Below, in pieces: positions 1 to 7,632 of a DNA stretch of 19,554 nucleotides (positions are counted from its first letter, which is position 1; each line of letters opens with the position of its first letter). The position numbers and the translations under genes are program-made. The stretch covers positions 1-19,554 of the forward strand of contig JACPQI010000024.1 in assembly GCA_016190545.1 (NCBI GenBank), in the 5' to 3' direction. The notes beneath the pieces were generated by a model. The model saw nothing but the letters and a program-made list of their open reading frames with translations, was not told where the DNA came from and ran no database searches. Source of the stretch: Chloroflexota bacterium (lineage in GTDB: Bacteria; Chloroflexota; Dehalococcoidia; SHYB01; JACPQI01).

Positions 1-1041
1 ACCTATCACCTCATGCTGCGGCCAGGCGCGGACATCGTGCGGGAGGCGGGCGGGCTGCACCGCTTTATGGCCTGGGACGGCCCTATCCTCACGGACAGTG
101 GCGGCTTCCAGGTCTTCTCCCTGGCCCGCCTGCGCAACATTACGGACGAGGGCGTGCTGTTCCGCTCGCACATCGATGGGGCGGAGCGCTTCCTATCGCC
201 GCAGGACGCCATTCATATTCAGGAGGCGCTGGGCGCCGACATCATCGTGGCCCTCGACCACTGCCCATCCTATGGCGACGCGCCTGCCAGCGTCCACGAG
301 GCGACGGAGCGCACCCACCGCTGGGCAGCGATATGCCAGCAGGTCCACCAGCGACGGGACCAGGCGCTGTTCGGCATCGTCCAGGGTGGCTTCGATGCCG
401 GGGGCCGACGGCGCTCCGCCGAGGCCATCGCAGCCCTCGATTTCCCCGGCTACGCCATCGGCGGGTTGAGCGTGGGCGAGTCCAAGGCGCTGGAGCTGGA
501 GTTGCTGGAAGCAGCAGTCGAGCGCCTGCCATCCGACCGGCCACGCTACGTGATGGGCGTAGGGTCACCGGAGGACCTGGTCGAGCACGTCGCGCGCGGC
601 ATCGATATGTTCGATTGCGTGCTGCCCACCCGCATCGCCCGCAACGGGGCGCTCTTCACACCGGAGGGCCGCGCCAACTTGCGCAATGCCCGCTTCCGCC
701 GCCAGTTCGGCCCCGTGGACGAGACCTGCGACTGCTATGCCTGCCGTACCTTCTCCGCCGCCTATTTGCACCACCTCTTCCGCTGCGAGGAGTTGCTGGC
801 CTACCGCCTGGCTACCATCCACAACCTGCGCTTCCTTCTGCGCCACATGGCCTGCATGCGCAATGCGATACGCAACGGCACCTTCGCCGTGTTCCGTCGC
901 GATTTCCTGTCCCGCTACAAGCCGGTGGACGAAGATGTGGCGCGGGAACAGCAGCGTAAGTGGCGGCTGTTCAATCGCTCCAAGCCAGAGCCAAAGGTGG
1001 AGAGCGGGGACTTAGCTGCACCCGAAGAGGAGCCAGCGTAG
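1..1041 (+). CDS. tgt: Queuine/preQ1 tRNA-ribosyltransferase, 5'-truncated by window edge
   Basis: This enzyme exchanges guanine at wobble position 34 of GUN-anticodon tRNAs for preQ1, in the cytoplasm, on the queuosine pathway. The reading frame is open from base 1 (TYHLMLRPG), which matches the internal 'NTYHL.LRPG' region of Tgt. The first ATG in view (13) is therefore not the start, and by comparison with the family roughly 50 N-terminal residues lie upstream. Visible signatures are DSGGFQVFSL (substrate-pocket Asp), GGLSVGE, and FDCVLPTRIARNG, which holds the nucleophilic Asp. The zinc site is CDCYAC followed by the His pair in YLHHLF. The C-terminal extension is short and Lys/Glu-rich. 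The gene ends just before a palindromic terminator and is convergent with the surface lipoprotein gene. The family call is very secure. Confidence 0.97.
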   Translation, partial: TYHLMLRPGADIVREAGGLHRFMAWDGPILTDSGGFQVFSLARLRNITDEGVLFRSHIDGAERFLSPQDAIHIQEALGADIIVALDHCPSYGDAPASVHEATERTHRWAAICQQVHQRRDQALFGIVQGGFDAGGRRRSAEAIAALDFPGYAIGGLSVGESKALELELLEAAVERLPSDRPRYVMGVGSPEDLVEHVARGIDMFDCVLPTRIARNGALFTPEGRANLRNARFRRQFGPVDETCDCYACRTFSAAYLHHLFRCEELLAYRLATIHNLRFLLRHMACMRNAIRNGTFAVFRRDFLSRYKPVDEDVAREQQRKWRLFNRSKPEPKVESGDLAAPEEEPA

Positions 1042-1052
1042 CCCTCAAAAGC

Positions 1053-1078
1053 GGAGGCCCCGGACGTCCGGGGCCTCC
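1053..1078. terminator. Bidirectional hairpin terminator between convergent genes
   Basis: This is a perfect 26-bp palindrome whose left arm is GGAGGCCCCGGAC. It lies 11 bp after the tgt stop and 27 bp beyond the stop of the minus-strand lipoprotein gene. On the minus strand the stem is followed by GCTTTTGAGG, and on the plus strand by a weaker CTTCC tract. It probably ends both transcripts, with the better U-tract serving the minus-strand locus. Confidence 0.75.
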
Positions 1079-1105
1079 CTTCCACTGCTTGTCAAAACAA
1101 CCGGT

Positions 1106-3709
1106 CTATGCCGCTACGTTGAGCGACAGCACCACCATTGTCTGCACGTTGTACTCAACAGCCGCCTGAGAGCCGATCTTGGTCGTCAGCGCCGCAAAGC
1201 TGGTTACCGAACCACCTATGGTAATCTGGCTCTGGGCGCCCACATTCAGGACAAGATCGGCGCCGCCCTGCACGCCAATGGTGACCGTACTTGCCAGCAG
1301 GTTCACTGCCTTAAGGGTGCCGCTCACTGAGACCACACCGCTCGCGGGCGTGGGCGTGGCCGTCGGCGCAGGCTGGGGCGATGGCGTAGCCGTTGGCGCC
1401 GGTGGAGGTGTCGGCGTGGGCTGCGGCGCAGGGGTAGCTGTTGGCGACGCTGATGGGGTTGGGGACGGCGTACTCGACTGACCCTGCACGCTCAGGACAA
1501 GGACGGTCTCCGTCTGGGCGTTGTACTCCACTGTCACTGGCGCGTTTATCTGGAGGGCGAGAGCCGCCAGGATAGAGAAGGTGCTGTTGAGGAACAGTCG
1601 GGAACTGGGCCCTATCTTCAGCGTGAGGTCGCCGCTGGACTGGGTGGCAATGGTCACACTGCTACCCAGCAGGTCCACCGCCTTCAACGTGCCGGACACT
1701 GAGACCACTCCGCTCGCCGGCGGCGTAGGCGTCGCGCCGGGCCGTGGCGTCGGCGTGGGCTGCGGCGCTGGTGTGACCCCGGGTGGAATTTGAGCGCTCA
1801 AGACAAGGGCGGTGTTCGTCTGGGCATTGTACTCCACGGTCACTGGAGCGAGCAGGTTCACCGCGAGGGACGCCAGGCTGGAGAGGGCGGTGTTAAAGAA
1901 CACCTTGGAACTCGGAGTGATGCTGAGGGTAAGATCACTGTCCGACCCGGTAGCGATGGTCACGTTGCTGGACAACAGGTCCACCCGCTTCAGTATGCCG
2001 CTGGCCCGCGCCGTGCCCTGGCTGTGGGCCTCGGCGTTGATGGAGGTAGCGAACCGTGTCTGGGCATCGTAGAGGGCGGTCGCCTTGGCGCCGATGTTCG
2101 CAGCCAACTGGGCAAGGGAGGAGATGGCGCCGTCCGCTACAACGTTGCTGGCCGCCGTCACGTTCAAGACGATCTCCTGACCGCTGCCAGTCTGGATGGT
2201 TACCGTACCCTGAGCGGGGTTGACCGCCTTGATGACGCCGCTGGCGTTCGCTTTTTGTTCCATTGTGGCCTGGACGCTCATCTCGTTGACCACCTTGCTC
2301 TGCTGGCTGTATGTCACGGTCACTGTGGAGCCGACCGCGGCCTTCAGCGATGCCAGGGTGGCGAGAGAGCCGTTGATGAGCACCTTGCTGTGGGACGCCA
2401 CGTCCAGGGTGACATCAGCGCCAGCCTGGGTGGTGATGGTGATGGAGCCTTTAGCAATGTCCACCGCCTTGAGGGTACCGCTGGCGGTCACCGTGGCCTC
2501 AGCTTGAGCCTGCAGGCCTTCGACTGCATGACCGGTGGCGTCGTAGGTGGCCTGGACACGGGCGCCGATCCTGCCAGCCAGCGTCAGGAGGCTGGTGCCG
2601 GAGCCATCGAGCTGCAGCTTGCTGTCGGAGTCCACCTTGAGGATGACGTCTGGGCCGCTGTCCGATTCGATGTGCACCGTGCCCGCCGAGGTGTTCACAG
2701 CCTTGATGGTGCCGCTCAACGAAAGCTCAGCGCCCACCTCAGCCTTGGCCTTATCGTCAGCCCGAGCGACGATCTGGTTGGCGCGTTTGGTCTCAACGTT
2801 GAACTCCGTCGTGACCTCAGCGCCGATGTTGCCGGCGAGCGAAGCCAAGCTGGCCTTCTCGTTGCGCACCTTGAGCTGGCTGTCGCTGGCAATATGGAGC
2901 ACGATCTCGTTACCACCCTTGGTGGTGATAGTGACGGTGCCATTGGCGGTGTCGACGGCCTTGACGACGCCTACCGCCATAGCCTGGCCCTTGGGCTGGA
3001 CAATCTTACCGGAGGCCGCGATGCTCAACACGGCGTCCGCCGGGATGCGGAGTCCAACGTCCACAGAGCCTTCCGCGTCCATGCCCACCTGGTGGTCTGT
3101 CTTGACCCGACCGCTGCTAATGCGCACTTCCTTGTTAGCTTGGACCTCTACTTTGGCCTCTGACCTCGTCTCCACTTTGACCACTGGCGCGAGGATGTAG
3201 GTGCCTTCGCCAGTCACGTGGAGCGACTGGTCTGCCAGAAAGTCGAAGTTGGCGACTGCGGTAGAGCCGGTCTTGACTTCTAAGTCGCCTTTGATCTGGA
3301 GCTTGTTGCTGGGGAGCTTGGCCTCATGCTGGCCCTTGTCGTCGACCACTATGACCTTGGAGACACTCAGCTCCACCTGATCGTAAGTTCCGGGCTGGAG
3401 GTCCGCTTCAGCCAGGAGCTGGGCGGTGCCTTTCGCCTTCAACTCAAGTAGGTCGAAGGTCTGCGTCGTCGTGCTTACCGTAGTCCAGGCGCCGCCCGAG
3501 GCATGGACTTTTGCCGCATCGAAGGTAATCTTGATGCTTTGTATCGCACCCATGTCTGGGGCCGCGTCCGATATGGCAAGCACGGCCTTGCCGGTAGCGC
3601 CCGATGGCCCGGGCGTGCTCGTACTCGGTGTGCTTTCGTCGCCGCAGGCGGCAAGGAGCAGCACGGGTACACTCAGTCCTAACAGTGGGAACAGAATCCG
3701 TCGCTTCAT
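1106..3709 (-). CDS. Surface lipoprotein: DUF4382-like domain plus seven DUF5666-like repeats
   Basis: This is an 867-aa predicted exported lipoprotein. The start at 3709 is chosen because AAGGAGGACCT lies directly before that ATG and the protein then opens with MKRRILFPLLGL and lipobox LLAAC (Cys22). The frame stays open 26 codons further upstream, but those residues are hydrophilic and would spoil the signal peptide. Residues about 40-180 resemble DUF4382 (QTFDLL, LQPGTYDQVELSV, GTYILAPVVKVE). Residues about 244-865 hold seven repeats of roughly 75 aa, each with 'SGTLKAVD....VTI.T..G..L.L.I...S.' followed by 'L..L...I...V.V.YN..T'. Repeats 5-7 are separated by Pro/Thr-rich linkers (about 641-665 and 744-788). 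It is the last gene of the sigma/anti-sigma locus and shares its domain types with the anti-sigma factor. Binding partner and function are unknown; an adhesive or signalling surface protein is an inference. Confidence 0.85.
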   Translation of the reverse strand: MKRRILFPLLGLSVPVLLLAACGDESTPSTSTPGPSGATGKAVLAISDAAPDMGAIQSIKITFDAAKVHASGGAWTTVSTTTQTFDLLELKAKGTAQLLAEADLQPGTYDQVELSVSKVIVVDDKGQHEAKLPSNKLQIKGDLEVKTGSTAVANFDFLADQSLHVTGEGTYILAPVVKVETRSEAKVEVQANKEVRISSGRVKTDHQVGMDAEGSVDVGLRIPADAVLSIAASGKIVQPKGQAMAVGVVKAVDTANGTVTITTKGGNEIVLHIASDSQLKVRNEKASLASLAGNIGAEVTTEFNVETKRANQIVARADDKAKAEVGAELSLSGTIKAVNTSAGTVHIESDSGPDVILKVDSDSKLQLDGSGTSLLTLAGRIGARVQATYDATGHAVEGLQAQAEATVTASGTLKAVDIAKGSITITTQAGADVTLDVASHSKVLINGSLATLASLKAAVGSTVTVTYSQQSKVVNEMSVQATMEQKANASGVIKAVNPAQGTVTIQTGSGQEIVLNVTAASNVVADGAISSLAQLAANIGAKATALYDAQTRFATSINAEAHSQGTARASGILKRVDLLSSNVTIATGSDSDLTLSITPSSKVFFNTALSSLASLAVNLLAPVTVEYNAQTNTALVLSAQIPPGVTPAPQPTPTPRPGATPTPPASGVVSVSGTLKAVDLLGSSVTIATQSSGDLTLKIGPSSRLFLNSTFSILAALALQINAPVTVEYNAQTETVLVLSVQGQSSTPSPTPSASPTATPAPQPTPTPPPAPTATPSPQPAPTATPTPASGVVSVSGTLKAVNLLASTVTIGVQGGADLVLNVGAQSQITIGGSVTSFAALTTKIGSQAAVEYNVQTMVVLSLNVAA
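1115..2980 (-). repeat. Seven tandem DUF5666-like protein repeats
   Basis: The repeats correspond to residues about 244-316, 329-404, 407-484, 487-563, 567-640, 669-743 and 793-865 of the lipoprotein. The spacing is close to 80 residues for the first five and larger for the last two because of inserted Pro/Thr linkers. Repeats 5-7 are the most alike (VTVEYNAQT, VVSVSGTLKAV). The DNA at repeat starts 6 and 7 also stays similar: CACTGAGACCAC[A/T]CCGCTCGC occurs near 1325 and again near 1696. That points to recent duplication at the 3' end of the gene. Confidence 0.8.
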
Positions 3710-3814
3710 AGGTCCTCCTTTTCCTTCATCAATGGTCCTGTTTTCTTCTTCATCGCTTCCAGCGCTGTGTGCGATGTCATAACCCAAAACGTCTCCCTTA
3801 ACCCAGTGTCAGGT

Positions 3815-4108
3815 CTAGGGGGAAACGGGCGCATCGTCCTTTTGGACAGGTTGGGTGAGACTGTGCAGAATGGCGATGGCTTCAGCCGTCACGCCCGCAT
3901 CCTGGCATTCACGATAGAAGGCGTATGCCACCCGCTTGAGCAGCCGCAGATAGAAGGTGTCGTGGACGGGCTGGCCTTCATACGTCTTCAGCCGAGACAC
4001 GATTCGCTGAAGCTGGCCCAAGGCGTACTCCTGCAAAGGTGTCCCGTCAGGTTGCTCGGAGGAAGCAGGCGGGCGAGGCCTGAGCGCCATATTCATGAAT
4101 GTCCTCAT
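3815..4108 (-). CDS. Small protein of unknown function in sigma/anti-sigma locus
   Basis: This 97-aa protein matches no family I recognise. The start at 4108 is supported by GAGGAGGTAGCC immediately upstream. It has no signal peptide, membrane segment or cysteine cluster; its only cysteine is in ECQDAG. After a Pro-rich N-terminus (residues about 10-22) it looks mostly helical, with an amphipathic stretch around LQEYALGQLQRIVSRLK and a Tyr/Phe-rich segment TFYLRLLKRVAYAFYREC. It lies between the anti-sigma gene (143 bp upstream) and the lipoprotein gene (105 bp downstream), all on one strand. It could be a cytoplasmic partner of the sigma/anti-sigma pair, but that rests on position alone. Confidence 0.6.
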   Translation of the reverse strand: MRTFMNMALRPRPPASSEQPDGTPLQEYALGQLQRIVSRLKTYEGQPVHDTFYLRLLKRVAYAFYRECQDAGVTAEAIAILHSLTQPVQKDDAPVSP

Positions 4109-4251
4109 GGCTACCTCCTCTCTTTCTCCATCATTCCCAGAACGACAGCTAAGGGACAGCGTCAGGTGACACAGTACGAAGGACTGACAAGAACAAGGGC
4201 CAGAACGAAGGAGCAGGTTTATGACGCTGTAAGCAGCAAGACTGGAAGAGA

Positions 4252-6231
4252 CTAAAGGAGGCTGGCCGCTGTTGGGAGAGGAGGCAGCGGGAGGATCGGC
4301 GAGGACACGGGAGGCACAACAGTCGGCTGCGGCGGAGCGATGGTGGGAGCCACCACTGTGGGCACAGGCGTTGGAGACACCAGTATTGGCGGTGTAACCG
4401 TGGGCGCGATGGTGGGCACGACAGGCGACGGCGCCACAGTGGGTGGCGCCGGCACAACAGTCGGCTGCGGTGGTGGTTGAGGAACGGTCGGCGGTCCGGG
4501 CGTTGCGCTAGGGGGTATAACCGTTGGCGCGATTAGCGTCGGCACGAGCGTGGGCAGCGGGGGCGCAGTGGGAGGTGGTGGGAGTCGCGTCGGTGGCGGT
4601 GTCACGGGCGGCACGATGGTCGGCAGCACAGTCGGTACCACAGTCGGCAGAGTAGGGGTTGGCACGAACGGCGATGCCGGAGGAGAGGCTGGACGTTCCT
4701 CATTTGGCTTCGGCCTGTCAGGGCTTTGGCCTGGCCTTTTGTCGTCCTGTCCCTTGACATCGACGGCAACCGCCCTGAAGGCACCATCCGCCTCTACTAC
4801 GGCATCAATATGGACGCGTTGCCCAACTTCCAGGGAAACACCGGGTGGGACTGCGCTCTCGACGATGATAAGGCGGCCACGGATGATTATCCCGTCCGCT
4901 GTGACGGCTTCCACAGACCCCTCAATCTCCACCTTCTTACGCTGCGGCACGCCCGGCGTAGGGCGCTCTTCCTCTTTTGCAGGGCGTTCCGCCTTGCCCG
5001 GCAATTCCACCAGCACTTGGACAATGGGGGTGAGAATATAGCCGTCCTGACCCGCCATCCGCAACGAGCGTTCCCCATCAAAGTCCAGCAAAAGGACCGT
5101 GGTCTTGCCTTCCTCTACAATGAAGGGCCGCACCAGGCTTACCTGGCCGCTGGGCACCCTCACCGGATGCTCAACGCCGTTCACAAGCACCGTGGCCTGA
5201 GTGATAGTGAACCGCAGCCTCGTGTAGCTTCCTGAGGGGATGCTCTGCTCGGCCAGGAAGCTCCTCACCTCCGCGATGCGCAGCAAGTCAAAGGTCTGCG
5301 GGGTCTGACTGATAGTAATCCACCGGCCCTGGCCTTCCCCAATGAGGTGCGCCTCTACGCCAGCCACTTCCACCAGCACCTGGTCGACTGGCGGGGCCGG
5401 CGGGTCGATGGCGAAGATCTGGAGCACGCCGGGGCCGCCTATGACAACGCGGTCGGACGCCTGTGTCGCCGCCCTCTCAAGAGTCTCGCCATAGGCCTGG
5501 CTGGACGTCGCGAAGGCCCGGCCTGCGGCGTCGCGAGAGGCGTCCGGCGCAGAGGCGAACGCCTGCTGGAGAGCGCCGAGAGAAGTGTCGGCGCTCGCTG
5601 CCACCCTCATGGCAAGACGGGCAGCGTCCTCTCCCGACAGGCCAGCGAGAGAAGCGCGGGCCGATGTCAGATGGGCCAGCAGCAGATCCTGCGCCTCCTT
5701 CACACGGGACTCCTTGCCCTTCTCCACAAGCTCGCCGATCTCCTTCGTTCGCCGTTCGGCGTAGGCCAACTGACGCTCGGCCTTGCCCGATGTCGAAAAC
5801 TCAAAGGCCAGACGGACATCTTCCGCCGCCAGCTTTACTCGATAGAGTGTGTCGCCGGGCACGGCGCCCCGCGAGGCGAACACAGTGCCCGTACCCCCTG
5901 CCAGAACGAACACCAGAAGGGCCGCGGTGGCCGTGGCCCACCGGCGCCAGCCCTCTGTGAGCAATGGGAAGGCCGGCTTCCGGCTCTGGCGCGTCATCTC
6001 CTCCTGCTCCAGCAGGCGCTGCTCCTCCTGAAGCCGTTGCCGCCCGCGCTGCTTGGCTTCTTGACTGGGTGTGAAGGCATATGTGTGGACGGCGCCAGCT
6101 ATGAGGCGCAAGCGCGGCTCCAGCTCAGCGGCATGTTCAGGGTAGGCGGCCAGGCAGTCCTCCACCGACTCTCCCCTGAGCATGAGCCGGTCAAGGCATT
6201 CGTCTAATATCTGGTCAAACTGGCGTTCCAT
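4252..6231 (-). CDS. Membrane anti-sigma factor (DUF5667-type) with DUF4382/DUF5666-like outer domains and Pro-rich tail
   Basis: This 659-aa, single-pass membrane protein probably holds the ECF sigma factor encoded 6 bp upstream inactive at the membrane. Residues 1-80 form a cytoplasmic helical domain (FDQILDECLDRLMLRGESV) typical of anti-sigma N-termini lacking the zinc motif. A membrane segment spans about 98-118 (ATAALLVFVLAGGTGTVF). Residues about 120-225 resemble DUF5667 (AVPGDTLYRVKLAAEDVRLA), a domain I recall from Streptomyces RsbN-like anti-sigma factors. Residues about 266-409 resemble DUF4382 (QTFDLL, SGSYTRLRF, GYILTPIVQV), and 433-493 one DUF5666-like unit (IEGSVEAVTADGIIIRG). 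Residues about 500-655 are a Pro/Thr/Val stalk. The outer domains match those of the downstream lipoprotein. The ATG directly follows the sigma stop with only a weak AAAGACC, which suggests translational coupling. The ligand is unknown. Confidence 0.85.
   Translation of the reverse strand: MERQFDQILDECLDRLMLRGESVEDCLAAYPEHAAELEPRLRLIAGAVHTYAFTPSQEAKQRGRQRLQEEQRLLEQEEMTRQSRKPAFPLLTEGWRRWATATAALLVFVLAGGTGTVFASRGAVPGDTLYRVKLAAEDVRLAFEFSTSGKAERQLAYAERRTKEIGELVEKGKESRVKEAQDLLLAHLTSARASLAGLSGEDAARLAMRVAASADTSLGALQQAFASAPDASRDAAGRAFATSSQAYGETLERAATQASDRVVIGGPGVLQIFAIDPPAPPVDQVLVEVAGVEAHLIGEGQGRWITISQTPQTFDLLRIAEVRSFLAEQSIPSGSYTRLRFTITQATVLVNGVEHPVRVPSGQVSLVRPFIVEEGKTTVLLLDFDGERSLRMAGQDGYILTPIVQVLVELPGKAERPAKEEERPTPGVPQRKKVEIEGSVEAVTADGIIIRGRLIIVESAVPPGVSLEVGQRVHIDAVVEADGAFRAVAVDVKGQDDKRPGQSPDRPKPNEERPASPPASPFVPTPTLPTVVPTVLPTIVPPVTPPPTRLPPPPTAPPLPTLVPTLIAPTVIPPSATPGPPTVPQPPPQPTVVPAPPTVAPSPVVPTIAPTVTPPILVSPTPVPTVVAPTIAPPQPTVVPPVSSPILPLPPLPTAASLL
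4267..4734 (-). repeat. Low-complexity Pro/Thr/Val-rich stalk coding region
   Basis: This stretch encodes residues about 500-655 of the anti-sigma factor, made of irregular PTVVP / PTIAP / PPPTxxPP units. At the DNA level a near-identical block (GGCACAACAGTCGGCTGCGG) occurs near 4314 and near 4452, so the tract has grown by internal duplication. Such tails usually act as extended spacers through or along the cell wall. Confidence 0.75.
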
Positions 6232-6237
6232 AGGTCT

Positions 6238-6861
6238 TTACGACTTGTGTCGCTCCCGTAACAGCTCCCGTAGCTTTTTGATGGCGGCGCTTTGCATCTC
6301 GCGGACCGCCCCCGGCTTCTTACCCAGCACCTGAGCAACCTGCTCCGCTGTCATCTCGCTGCCCAAACGCAGAGCAAGCACCTGCCGCTGCGCTTCACTG
6401 AGCTCTCGAATGCCTTCGTGGAGCCGCTGGACCTCTTCCTGGCGTTCCAAGCTTTCGGTAGGGTCTCCCCCTATGTTGGCGGCGGAGGGAACTGCATCCA
6501 AAGGTACAGCGGCAGGACGACGACCCTTGGCGCGCAGGTGGTCCACGGCGATGTTGTGGGCGATCCGGAAGACCCAAGCCTCCATGGGCGCTCCGCTTTC
6601 TTTGTAGTCGGCTACGGAGCGCAGGGCGCGGACGAAGACTTCGCTGGCCAGGTCCTCCGCCTCGCTGATGTCGCCGATGCGCACGGCGATGTAGCGCGCG
6701 ACCCGCTCAAAGTGGGTCTCGTAGAGAGCCGCCACTGCGGCGCGTTTCTGGCCGGCGTCTTCCCTGGGTTTCCCAAGCAACACACAATCCTCCAGGGCGG
6801 GGTATCGCACCCCCCATCCAGGAGCGGATAGCGTTGAGGTATAAGCACCAAAGTGTACCAT
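6238..6861 (-). CDS. ECF-type RNA polymerase sigma factor
   Basis: From the start chosen here this is a 207-aa sigma-70-family factor. Region 2 spans about residues 46-111 (LYETHFERVARYIAVRIGD, DLASEVFVRAL, AWVFRIAHNIAVDHLR). Region 4 spans about 150-200 (ELSEAQRQVLALRLGSEMT, then a helix-turn-helix with VAQVLGKKPGAVREMQSAAIKKL). There is no extra C-terminal domain. The ATG at 6861 is preferred because GAGGTGG lies about 8 bp upstream; the frame is open back to an ATG at 6927, which would add 22 unconserved residues. The anti-sigma gene begins 6 bp after this stop, the classic sigma/anti-sigma pairing. It probably drives its own locus, but no matching promoter motif could be recognised upstream. 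The arrangement resembles actinobacterial BldN/RsbN; that is an analogy, not proof of orthology. Confidence 0.92.
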   Translation of the reverse strand: MVHFGAYTSTLSAPGWGVRYPALEDCVLLGKPREDAGQKRAAVAALYETHFERVARYIAVRIGDISEAEDLASEVFVRALRSVADYKESGAPMEAWVFRIAHNIAVDHLRAKGRRPAAVPLDAVPSAANIGGDPTESLERQEEVQRLHEGIRELSEAQRQVLALRLGSEMTAEQVAQVLGKKPGAVREMQSAAIKKLRELLRERHKS

Positions 6862-6947
6862 GAAGGCCACCACCTCGCTTCCCCAAAACGACAAGCCGCC
6901 ATCATTGTCAGGCGCATGGGCGCACAAAGTGCACTACAAACGTCAGA

Positions 6948-6986
6948 GCGACAAAGAAAAACAGGAAGGCTACATAGCCTTCCTGT
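6948..6986 (-). terminator. Rho-independent terminator of the thrC-NIL-MoaD operon
   Basis: On the minus strand there is a stem of CAGGAAGGCTA pairing with TAGCCTTCCTG (6962-6985) around a minimal loop, followed at once by TTTTTCTTTG. The stem is perfect. It lies about 28 bp after the MoaD-like stop, as expected for the end of this operon, and insulates the sigma-factor gene downstream. Confidence 0.9.
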
Positions 6987-7013
6987 TTGCACCAGCAGAA
7001 AAAGGGGGAGCCG

Positions 7014-7292
7014 CTAGGCGCCGCCCGCCACGGCGGGCACGATGCTTACCTCATCGCCGGTCTTGACGGCGGTGTTGAGGCCCTGGAGAAAGCGCACATC
7101 CTCCCCGTTGACATAGATGTTGACGAAGCGATGAAGCTGGCCGGAGGCGTCACAGAGCCGCTCTTTGATGCCTGGAAACTGGCGCTCAAGATCGTTGATG
7201 GTTTCAACCAGCGAGGTGGCGTTCACTGTGACCTGGTCCTTGCCGCCGGTCACCCGGCGCAAGGGCGTGGGAATGCGGACCACTGCACCCAT
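7014..7292 (-). CDS. MoaD/ThiS/CysO-like sulfur carrier protein
   Basis: This 92-aa beta-grasp protein (MGAVVRIPTPLRRVTGG... FVNIYVNGEDVRFLQGLNTAVKTGDEVSIVPAVAGGA) is of the ubiquitin-like sulfur-carrier type. Members are adenylated and thiocarboxylated on a C-terminal Gly-Gly, then give sulfur to molybdopterin, thiazole or cysteine synthesis. Here the Gly-Gly is followed by one extra Ala, so it would need trimming or is atypical. The start at 7292 has GGAG eight bases upstream. It is the last gene of a three-gene operon after the threonine-synthase-like and NIL genes and directly precedes the terminator. That company favours a CysO-like role in amino-acid sulfur transfer over molybdopterin synthesis. 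No activating MoeB/ThiF or JAMM protease gene is in the window. Confidence 0.85.
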   Translation of the reverse strand: MGAVVRIPTPLRRVTGGKDQVTVNATSLVETINDLERQFPGIKERLCDASGQLHRFVNIYVNGEDVRFLQGLNTAVKTGDEVSIVPAVAGGA

Positions 7293-7363
7293 AGCTTAGA
7301 CTCCTCTCCTGCCAGAACTGGTCTTCTACGTATTGCTATTGTAGGGTGGGCTACTATAGAACG

Positions 7364-7621
7364 CTAGCCTTCCACCACATCGCCCGTGATGGGCTCCACC
7401 CGCACGCCCTGCTTAGCTGCCCACTCCAGCGCCTTATTTATCTCCTCCTCTTTCTCCGCGTCCAACTCCAGCACCGCCCAGCCCCACTTCTCCTCCACAT
7501 TGGCCCGCCGGATGTTGGTGATGACGGCGAACTTCTTGCCCATGTTGTAGATCACAGGCTCGGTGATGAGCTTGGGGGGAAAGGTGAGCTTGATGCGCCG
7601 TCGAATCATGGCTGTCCCCAT
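7364..7621 (-). CDS. NIL-domain protein
   Basis: This 85-aa protein has the NIL domain pattern: RRRIKLTFPPKLITEPVIYNMGKKF, then ITNIRRANVEEKWGWAVLELDA and a C-terminal ITGDVVEG. NIL domains occur at the C-terminus of methionine ABC transporter ATPases, where they sense methionine, and in ferredoxin-like proteins linked to homocysteine and sulfur metabolism. Here it stands alone without cysteine clusters, so it binds no iron-sulfur cluster by itself. It follows the threonine-synthase-like gene by 11 bp and precedes the MoaD-like gene by 71 bp. The ATG at 7621 has GAGGTGA closely upstream; a second ATG at 7609 (MIRRRIKL), with GGGG six bases before it, is nearly as likely. A regulatory or sulfur-handling role is inferred. 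Confidence 0.82.
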   Translation of the reverse strand: MGTAMIRRRIKLTFPPKLITEPVIYNMGKKFAVITNIRRANVEEKWGWAVLELDAEKEEEINKALEWAAKQGVRVEPITGDVVEG

Positions 7622-7632
7622 TTCACCTCAGG

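Noticed and set aside
1790..3163. Open frame of 457 codons on the plus strand opposite the repeat lipoprotein
   Set aside because: It is a shadow of the repetitive G+C-rich minus-strand gene, with no ribosome binding site or recognisable domain.
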